DNA of 21,761 nt from JBKEDH01 sp047975295 (GTDB lineage: Bacteria > Bacteroidota > Bacteroidia > Flavobacteriales > Flavobacteriaceae): NCBI GenBank assembly GCA_047975295.1, contig JBKEDH010000049.1:1-21761 (forward strand), read 5' to 3'. The notes beneath the pieces are model-generated. The model made no database searches. It was not told the origin of the DNA and saw only the letters and a program-made list of their open reading frames with translations. A program made the position numbers and the translations under genes. Below, one piece after another: positions 15,889 through 21,761 of the stretch. Each line of letters begins with the position of its first letter. Positions within the stretch are counted from its first letter, which is position 1.

Positions 15889-17043
15889 TTATTTTATGGT
15901 TATGGTTTTATCTTTTATTTCATAGGCGTTTATTAAATTGGTTTCGTTTATTATGTTTAAAATTTCGTCTATGCCTTGGTTTTTTTTCAAAACACCGCTA
16001 AACATTAAATTTTCGGACTTCGAATTTTCAAAAACAACATCAATATTGTACCAACGGGACAGTACAACCGTAATTTCTTTTAACGATTTATTTTTAAAAC
16101 TGAACAGACCTTCTTTCCAGCACGTCTCGGCATAAGCATCGACTTTTTTAATGGTAATGCTGTTGTTGCCAAGATCGAGCACGCATTGCTGGTTGGGCAA
16201 TAATGGTTTTGTTTCCTGTTCTATGTTTAGAACCACTTTACCGTTTACCAAGGTTGTATAAACATGGCTTTCGTCTTTATAGGCCTTAATATTAAATTCG
16301 GTACCCAAAACATTTACTTCTTGCTGTTTGGTAAGCACATTAAATATACTGCCGTTGTGGTTATTGCTGTGCGATACTTTAAAATAGGCTTCGCCGTACA
16401 CCAATTCTACAGTACGGGGTTGGCCGTTAATAAATGTTACCGGATATTTTAGTTGCGATTCTGAATTAAGCCAAACTTTCGTTCCGTCTGATAATTGTAA
16501 AAAATATTGGCCGCCCCGAGGTATGGTCATGTAATTGTAAGTAACCTCTGTTGTTTTATCTGTTTTATTTGTATAAACAATACCTTTGGAATTACTTTTG
16601 GAATTTTGGTTGCTATATTCCGTTCCTTCGTTCAATATTACCTCCGAACCATCTCCTAAAGTAAGGATAGCCTTTTCTTTTCCCGGTTTTATTGTACTTA
16701 CGGCTTTGGTAGTTTTTTTATCATGAGGCAAGCCTGTGTTTCCATCTTTTTTTAAAAATAAGGAAACAGCCAGCAAAACACCTATAAAAACAGCAGCCGA
16801 AACATATTTGTAGTACGGGCGGCGCTTTACCATTTTTTTTTGTTTTTGAGCAATATTGCGTTTTATCTGCCTTAAAGCTTCGGTTTCGTCAACATCATTA
16901 TAAACAATACTTAAATCGTAATTTGTTTTTATAAAGGCTTTAAACTTTTCTTTATTCTTTTTATTTTTTAGCCATGTACACAATTGTTGGTGTTCTGCTT
17001 CGGTTAAAGAATCGTTTAAATATTTTAAAATTATGTTTTCCAT
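15889..17043 (-). CDS. FecR-family anti-sigma factor
   Basis: A 384-residue inner-membrane regulator linking the SusC STN domain to the ECF sigma factor. The cytoplasmic N-terminal part (1-75) is an anti-sigma-like helical region (MENIILKYLNDSLTEAEHQQL), then a basic stretch KKMVKRRP and one membrane segment (about 80-97, VSAAVFIGVLLAVSLFL). The periplasmic FecR domain spans about 170-275 (TIPRGGQYFLQLSDGTKVWLN, VELVYGEAYFKVSH, VLGTEFNIKAY) and a C-terminal DUF4974-type domain about 310-384 (FSFKNKSLKEITVVLSRWYN). The length is normal. susC starts 85 bases downstream; the sigma gene lies upstream on the opposite strand, with 131 bases between the start codons. That divergent order is less usual than the common co-oriented sigma-fecR-susC arrangement. 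Confidence 0.95.
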   Translation of the reverse strand: MENIILKYLNDSLTEAEHQQLCTWLKNKKNKEKFKAFIKTNYDLSIVYNDVDETEALRQIKRNIAQKQKKMVKRRPYYKYVSAAVFIGVLLAVSLFLKKDGNTGLPHDKKTTKAVSTIKPGKEKAILTLGDGSEVILNEGTEYSNQNSKSNSKGIVYTNKTDKTTEVTYNYMTIPRGGQYFLQLSDGTKVWLNSESQLKYPVTFINGQPRTVELVYGEAYFKVSHSNNHNGSIFNVLTKQQEVNVLGTEFNIKAYKDESHVYTTLVNGKVVLNIEQETKPLLPNQQCVLDLGNNSITIKKVDAYAETCWKEGLFSFKNKSLKEITVVLSRWYNIDVVFENSKSENLMFSGVLKKNQGIDEILNIINETNLINAYEIKDKTITIK

Positions 17044-17174
17044 GTATGGATAAATAATTATGGGCTTTGTTTGGTTTAATGCTATAACAACACGAAATAT
17101 TAAAAACCCTTAAAAGAATATTTATTTTTTTTCCATTTTATTATGAAATCACTATTTTTCAACAAATTTTTTAA

Positions 17175-17747
17175 ATGGAAGACCAACGGTTAATTGAATT
17201 GATAGTGAAGGGCGATACAAATGCTTTTGATTTGTTGTTCAAGAAATATTACAAATCATTGGTCCGTTATATTCATGCTTTTACTAACGATATTCAAATT
17301 TCCGAAGATATTGTACAACAGATTTTTGTGAATCTTTGGATGAATAGGGAAGACCTGAACATTACCAAATCGGTTAAGGGTTACCTATATCTAATAGCGT
17401 ACAATTCGTATTTAAACCAATATAAAAAGGTAAAACGCCGCCAAGGCCTGTTGGAAAATTTTAAAGCAGAAGTTTTAACCGAATATGCAACCGAAGACCA
17501 AGAGACCTTAACCGATAGAGTTAACCGCTTAATGCTCCTTATTGAAACTTTACCGCCAAATTGCAGGGAAATTCTTAGGTTAAATAAGTTTAGAGGATTA
17601 AAGTATAGCGAAATAGCCAAAATGATGAATATTTCCCAAAAAACCGTCGAATCTCAAATGCGCATTGCCTTTAAAAAAATACGAAAGGCTTTCGAGAACG
17701 ATCAATTTATCCTGTTCTTTAAATATGCATTGCCCAGTTTGAAGTGA
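17175..17747 (+). CDS. ECF RNA polymerase sigma factor (Bacteroidetes FecI-like)
   Basis: A 190-residue ECF sigma factor that directs RNA polymerase to target promoters, probably those of the adjacent fecR-susC-susD genes. Region 2 runs from about 18 to 85 (FDLLFKKYYKSLVRYIHAF, ISEDIVQQIFVNLWMNRED, VKGYLYLIAYNSYLNQYKK); region 4 from about 120 to 175 (LIETLPPNCREILRLNKFRGLKYSEIAKMMNISQKTVESQM) with the helix-turn-helix. This matches the expanded Bacteroides ECF family. It is held inactive by FecR until the SusC/D pair is engaged. It is convergent with the small lipoprotein gene to its right. Start chosen at the ATG at 17175, which gives the usual short N-terminus. Confidence 0.95.
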   Translation: MEDQRLIELIVKGDTNAFDLLFKKYYKSLVRYIHAFTNDIQISEDIVQQIFVNLWMNREDLNITKSVKGYLYLIAYNSYLNQYKKVKRRQGLLENFKAEVLTEYATEDQETLTDRVNRLMLLIETLPPNCREILRLNKFRGLKYSEIAKMMNISQKTVESQMRIAFKKIRKAFENDQFILFFKYALPSLK

Positions 17748-17748
17748 T

Positions 17749-17787
17749 GAAGGAGATTTTTTTTTAGATGATTTAAAAGATTCCTTC
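17749..17787. terminator. Possible bidirectional terminator between sigma and small lipoprotein genes
   Basis: GAAGGA (17749-17754) and TCCTTC (17782-17787) are inverted arms in the 41-base gap between two convergent genes, with an inner T-run and AAAA that could extend the stem past an internal loop. The loop is long, so support is weak. Confidence 0.3.
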
Positions 17788-17788
17788 C

Positions 17789-18094
17789 TTATTTTGCATA
17801 ATATGTACCCATTTCGTTAGAAGCTAAGGATTGGATTATTAAAACTTTCGATAAATCGATTCTTCTTTTTAATGAAATAATTTTGGCAATAGGTTCCTGC
17901 TTTTTGTACAGTGTGTCATTTTTAACATAGATGTATTTACCGACCGAAAAAGCATCTCCAATATAAAAACCCCCTCCATATTTCCAACCAAATTTTTCTA
18001 TGTTCTCTGTGTTTAGATTACAGGAAAACAAACAAATCACCAATATAAAAAATAATGGCTTAAAAAAATGACTCCTATTTGTTTTAAACATCAT
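17789..18094 (-). CDS. Small lipoprotein of unknown function
   Basis: A 101-residue predicted lipoprotein. From the ATG at 18094: basic MMFKTNRSHFFK, hydrophobic PLFFILVICLF, lipobox LFSC with Cys at 25, then about 75 residues without a family I recognise (a Gly/Tyr-rich KYGGGFYIGDAFSVGKYIYV stretch, then a basic RRIDLSK segment). An ATG at 18115 would add MVFLQTG before the basic start and lies in the end of the upstream pseudogene, so 18094 or 18091 is preferred. It is co-directional with alpha-2-macroglobulin. Conservation would show whether it is a real gene; a good signal peptide and lipobox argue for it. Confidence 0.6.
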   Translation of the reverse strand: MMFKTNRSHFFKPLFFILVICLFSCNLNTENIEKFGWKYGGGFYIGDAFSVGKYIYVKNDTLYKKQEPIAKIISLKRRIDLSKVLIIQSLASNEMGTYYAK

Positions 18095-18394
18095 TCCTGT
18101 TTGCAAAAAAACCATACTCCCGTTCTACTTTGCACACCCTAATTTTGTACCATTGCTCTTTTCCTTTTTGTTATGCTACCAGATGATCGGTTTGTTGTTT
18201 CCAATTTTTAATAGCATCAAGACTTTCCCAATAACTTACCGTAATACCAATAGTTTCCCTTGCACTTTCCCACATAAAAACCCTGGTTGTTTTTTGGCAA
18301 GAACCATCATTTTATCGGCCATTTCGGTATAACCATTAATATTTTCATTTTATACCGAGGTAAAAATAACGGCGTAATAGATTTTGAGATTCAT
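18084..18394 (-). pseudogene. Decayed antibiotic-biosynthesis-monooxygenase (ABM) domain gene
   Basis: Read on the minus strand from the ATG at 18394, 3 bases after the alpha-2-macroglobulin stop: MNLKIYYAVIFTSV, stop (TAA, 18350-18352), NENINGYTEMADKMMVLAKK, QPGF, then a frameshift near 18272-18280, then WESARETIGITVSYWESL, DAIKNWKQQTDHLVA, a second stop (TAA, 18171-18173), and QKGKEQWYKIRVCKVEREYG. Joined, the pieces give a roughly 100-residue ABM-fold protein typical of small heme-degradation-like or quinol-monooxygenase-like proteins in flavobacteria. Two stops and one frameshift make the gene inactive as it stands. Its position suggests that it was once co-transcribed with alpha-2-macroglobulin. 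The 3' end overlaps the start of the next small lipoprotein gene. Confidence 0.82.
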
Positions 18395-18397
18395 GTT

Positions 18398-21300
18398 TTA
18401 CTGTTCAATCGTAACCCATTGCCCTTTATTACGCACCAAATAATCGTTATCGTACATAGCTTCGGCCTGTACACCAGGCAAATAATAAGTACCCAAGTAC
18501 GAAGCATTTAGCATAACGGTAAATGTTTTGGCATCGTTTTTACCTTTTTGGGATAAGTCGAAATAAAAATTAACACGGTCGTCCCTAATATCGGTATATC
18601 GGGCATTGCTTACGGTAGTATCACCAAAAGCAGTAAAACGGGTATTTACAATTTCCCAACCCGATGGAAATATTTGGGTTAAAGCCACATTATTTACATG
18701 TTCGTCCTTTAAATTACTTACACTTACCTTAGCCACAAAATCCTGTCCCTGTTGCAGTTTAGAGATATCTATTTTATTGTTGTTTAAATCGGTATAGGTT
18801 ACCGAAAGGCTTAAACCTCGTTGTTCGGCAAGCTCTTCTCCCAAAGGTAATCGGCCCGAATTTAAAATAGTTGCATATACCACATTGCTTTGTGCATTGC
18901 TTACTGTAACGGTATTGTTACCTTCTAAAACATCAAGTTGGCGTTGTGCTACCGCATTTTTGGTATTTACGGTCTCTGCTTTTCCGTTAACAGTATAGCT
19001 TAAATTAAGTGCCTTACCACCATTGGCATTTACCATCTTGGCCATAGCCAACAAACTATATGCTGTTGTTTGTGTACTCATCCAACGGTTACTCGACAGG
19101 TCTTTTGCAATATATTCGGCGATCTCGCGCATTCCCTTATTTTTGGTAAGTACCATGGTCTCTAAAGCCATAGCACGGTTTCTATCGACCGATCCATAAG
19201 TATAGTAGCTGTATTCCGATGATTTAAAATTGATATTTGCCGACTGTATTAATTTTTCGCTGGCTTCTTTTTGTCCGGCAAGTGCATATGCCGCAGCCAA
19301 ACGCCATTTAGCATTGTTGGAAATATTGGCAAACTCACGTAAACGGTTCATAGAAGCTAAATCGGGGCTTCCCGCCAAAGCCAACGTGTATAACCTGTAC
19401 GCTTGTGCCAAATCGTAATAACCCCTATAATTAGGGCGCCAATCCCTTGCTGCTTTCTTTTGGTAAGCCAACCAGTTGGTCTTAAAGGTTAAAGGTAGTA
19501 CAAAACCTTTCTTTTCGGCTTCAATCATAAAATGTCCGGCATAACTGGTACTCCAATCGTCGGACCGGTTTTCACCAATCCAATAGCTCAATCCGCCATT
19601 GGGTTTTTGGAAGTACCCAATTCTATTAATCGCTGCTTTAATATTTTTTTCTATATCCTGTTTTTTGTCAAAACTTAAATCGAATATATCTCCCAAAAAT
19701 AACTGGGGAAATGCTCCCGAGGTCGTTTGCTCAAGGCAGCCGTGCGGATAACGTATTAAATATTCCAGACGGCGGGTAAAATCCATAGGAGGCAAAGTTG
19801 AAAACTCGATGGTCGCCGTATTGCTCCCCGAAACACCAAAAGTTGAAAACGTAATGGTTTGTGATCCATTTTCGGTTAAAACGTGATTAATGGATTGCGA
19901 TGTAATGGGATTAGTATTTTCAACATCAATTTCAACCTTGTAATTTGAATTTTCACCATTTCCATTAGCTACAACCTCTATGGTATTAATGCCTTTGGCT
20001 TTACTTACATCTAATTCAAAATAGGCCATTTTTTCGTCCGGTCTTGAAAAAGATAAAGTTTGGCTCTGTTCGCCAACTACCGAAATGCCATCGCTTAATT
20101 TTAAGCTCAAGTTTACATTTTTTACTTTGGGCTCCATTGCGAATACGGTAACCGGGAGGGTTACTTTTTCGCCCGGACTTAGTTTACGTGGCAAAGAAGC
20201 CAATACCATTAAGGGCTTTTTAACAGGAACGGCCTTATCGGTACAGCCATAGGCATTGTTGGTTGTATTGCCCGCAACAACCATAGCCCGTACCGAACCT
20301 ATGTAATTGGGCATTTTAAGATTATGGATTGCCGTTTTACCAGCATCTATTTTAAAGGGTCCCAAAACGGTAACCACAGGTTTAAACCTGTTGGCCTTTT
20401 TACTATTTTTACCCATGGCACTATCGTCACCACCAATAGCAAATACTTGGTCTATACTACCACCGTAAGCTCCGATAACATCGTCGAAAACATCCCAGGT
20501 TTTTACGCCCAGAGCTTCTCGTTTAAAAAATTCGTCCCATGCATTGGGCGTTTTAAAACGGGTTAAATCCAATAAGCCTTCTTCAACCACGGCAATGGTG
20601 TAGGTCATGGGTTTACTGTTTTTTTCAGATACTTCTATGGTATAGTTTTGTTCCGGTTTTAAAGTATCGGGCATATCGATAACGGGCTGTAGTTTGGTAT
20701 CGGGATTTTCAACCATAATAGGAATAACACCATATAGCCGAATGGGCAAATCGTTTGCAGTTATGGCATGCGGTTGCAGCAATGAAATGTTAACAAATAC
20801 ATTGGGTGTCATGTCTTCGGTTATTGGTATAGGTACCGTGGTTTCACCCTGTTGTGTTTTTACCCATTTATGGCTTAAAACTTCCGAGCCGTTTTCTATA
20901 CTTATCAAAGCACGGCCTTCACTGCCCGACTGAAAGGTTACCTTTGCCGTTTCGCCGACATTGTACAGTTCCTTATCGGACGAGAACACCAACATTTTAG
21001 CTGCATCTTTATTGTCTTTTGGCGTGTACCAATTTTTGTAAAAATAAGCTATTCTACCTGTTGCATGGCCACTTACTGGGTCTTCAACACGTATTAAATA
21101 ACGACCTCGTTCTTCATCGGGAATTTTTATGTTGAAATCACGGCTACCATTTGCATCCATTATTAATTTTGTAGAAAGGAAAGGCCTATGGTACGAACCG
21201 GACACATAACTGGACAAGTTATCGTACGAAGAATTCCACCACCAACGCCATTCAATTTTATAGACCTTAACATTAAGGCTTTCCCGCTTTATAGGATTGC

Positions 21301-21761
21301 CTTGAGCATCGACTACTACGGCATTAAAGGTAATATCTTCGTCCGTAAAATAAGAATCGTAAGCATTGCCTTGGGGCGATCGTAGCCCAACAAAAGCATC
21401 GTAAGGGGCGTATTGCTTTGTAAAAGCATCGATGGAGAAATCGCCTCCATTTTCGAATGCACGTACCAAAAACTGTACATTTAGCATACCCGGAGCGTTT
21501 TTGCCTACTTTTACGTTTTTATTTATAACAGCTTCACCATCTTCATTGGTTTTACCACTAAAAATATGGACTTCTTCGGAATTGTATCGCCTTGCGGGAT
21601 CGTAAAAAACGTAATCTTTATAATTTTTAAAAGCGGTATGGCTACTACTAAACTTTGCCTGAACTTCGGCCTTTAAATTCTTGCCAACAGCACCATGCAA
21701 CCAGTTTACTTTTAAATTACCGCTTAAAGGTTGATTATTGTTAAGCATTTCGGCATCAAAA
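18398..21761 (-). CDS. Alpha-2-macroglobulin family protein, 5' end beyond the window
   Basis: The last 1120 or so residues of a bacterial alpha-2-macroglobulin, a very large periplasmic protein thought to trap foreign proteases. The frame is open through the right edge (the Met at 21748 is internal). In order: macroglobulin beta domains (LSGNLKVNWLHGAVGKNLKAE, then a segment with TDEDITFNAVVVDAQGNPI), a bait-like region, the alpha-2-macroglobulin core (VFAIGGDDSAMGKN, FKPVVTVLGPFKIDAGKT, MPNYIGSVRAMVVAGN), a thioester domain with PHGCLEQTTS (GCLEQ at 19727-19741; Cys and Gln form the thioester), helical repeats (GYFQKPNGGLSYW, TTAYSLLAMAKM), and a receptor-binding-like C-terminal domain. The thioester motif is intact, so the trap should be functional. 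A PBP1C gene, its usual partner, lies about 7.7 kb downstream. Confidence 0.95.
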   Translation of the reverse strand, partial: FDAEMLNNNQPLSGNLKVNWLHGAVGKNLKAEVQAKFSSSHTAFKNYKDYVFYDPARRYNSEEVHIFSGKTNEDGEAVINKNVKVGKNAPGMLNVQFLVRAFENGGDFSIDAFTKQYAPYDAFVGLRSPQGNAYDSYFTDEDITFNAVVVDAQGNPIKRESLNVKVYKIEWRWWWNSSYDNLSSYVSGSYHRPFLSTKLIMDANGSRDFNIKIPDEERGRYLIRVEDPVSGHATGRIAYFYKNWYTPKDNKDAAKMLVFSSDKELYNVGETAKVTFQSGSEGRALISIENGSEVLSHKWVKTQQGETTVPIPITEDMTPNVFVNISLLQPHAITANDLPIRLYGVIPIMVENPDTKLQPVIDMPDTLKPEQNYTIEVSEKNSKPMTYTIAVVEEGLLDLTRFKTPNAWDEFFKREALGVKTWDVFDDVIGAYGGSIDQVFAIGGDDSAMGKNSKKANRFKPVVTVLGPFKIDAGKTAIHNLKMPNYIGSVRAMVVAGNTTNNAYGCTDKAVPVKKPLMVLASLPRKLSPGEKVTLPVTVFAMEPKVKNVNLSLKLSDGISVVGEQSQTLSFSRPDEKMAYFELDVSKAKGINTIEVVANGNGENSNYKVEIDVENTNPITSQSINHVLTENGSQTITFSTFGVSGSNTATIEFSTLPPMDFTRRLEYLIRYPHGCLEQTTSGAFPQLFLGDIFDLSFDKKQDIEKNIKAAINRIGYFQKPNGGLSYWIGENRSDDWSTSYAGHFMIEAEKKGFVLPLTFKTNWLAYQKKAARDWRPNYRGYYDLAQAYRLYTLALAGSPDLASMNRLREFANISNNAKWRLAAAYALAGQKEASEKLIQSANINFKSSEYSYYTYGSVDRNRAMALETMVLTKNKGMREIAEYIAKDLSSNRWMSTQTTAYSLLAMAKMVNANGGKALNLSYTVNGKAETVNTKNAVAQRQLDVLEGNNTVTVSNAQSNVVYATILNSGRLPLGEELAEQRGLSLSVTYTDLNNNKIDISKLQQGQDFVAKVSVSNLKDEHVNNVALTQIFPSGWEIVNTRFTAFGDTTVSNARYTDIRDDRVNFYFDLSQKGKNDAKTFTVMLNASYLGTYYLPGVQAEAMYDNDYLVRNKGQWVTIEQ

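Noticed and set aside
18287..18511. Plus-strand open frame at the end of the alpha-2-macroglobulin gene.
   Set aside because: It overlaps the ABM pseudogene and the alpha-2-macroglobulin coding end on the other strand and has no recognisable content.
1..21761. CRISPR arrays, tRNA or rRNA genes.
   Set aside because: No regularly spaced repeats and no tRNA- or rRNA-like sequence were seen on either strand.

Overview
The window looks like chromosome of a marine-type member of the Bacteroidetes, most likely Flavobacteriaceae. The reasons are the AT-rich sequence, a SusC/SusD pair with a FecR/ECF-sigma regulator, a TonB-dependent receptor with an N-terminal carboxypeptidase-regulatory-like domain, lipoproteins with Bacteroidetes-type lipoboxes, and a candidate TTTG / TAnnTTTG promoter instead of -35/-10 boxes. 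I ran no database search; family names come from motifs read by eye.

Layout. (1) 1-410: the 3' part of an IS1595/ISXO2-type transposase running in from the left edge, then a non-coding stretch (411-913) with a perfect 26-bp hairpin and one copy of a short repeat. (2) 914-4670, minus strand: a two-gene uptake operon, a TonB-dependent receptor followed by a DUF4374-type surface lipoprotein. This resembles the XusA-XusB xenosiderophore pair of Bacteroides. (3) 4900-5997, minus: dinB (DNA polymerase IV). (4) 6234-8113, plus: a tightly packed three-gene operon of a CYTH-domain protein, a lipoprotein with a YciI-like domain, and a membrane-anchored endonuclease/exonuclease/phosphatase protein. (5) 8376-10730, minus: pbpC (penicillin-binding protein 1C). 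(6) 10870-17747: a Sus-like locus of susD, susC with an STN domain, and fecR on the minus strand, with the ECF sigma gene divergent on the plus strand. (7) 17789-21761, minus: a small lipoprotein, a decayed antibiotic-biosynthesis-monooxygenase pseudogene, and a large alpha-2-macroglobulin gene that continues past the right edge.

How the parts fit. The STN-SusC, FecR and ECF sigma form a cell-surface signalling circuit: substrate binding at SusC/D is relayed through FecR to release the sigma factor, which probably controls susCD. No glycoside hydrolase, sulfatase or protease gene is in the window, so the substrate is unknown. Alpha-2-macroglobulin and PBP1C genes are often neighbours in bacteria (yfhM-pbpC in E. 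coli). Here both are present on the same strand but about 7.7 kb apart, with the Sus-like locus between them, which suggests that the locus inserted into or between them.

The main non-genic discovery is a family of short repeats with TAGTACACGACAAAAA-type inverted ends (about 844-908, 6131-6206 and 8205-8348). It looks like a miniature inverted-repeat element; the longest copy carries a nested GACCTC...GAGGTC hairpin.
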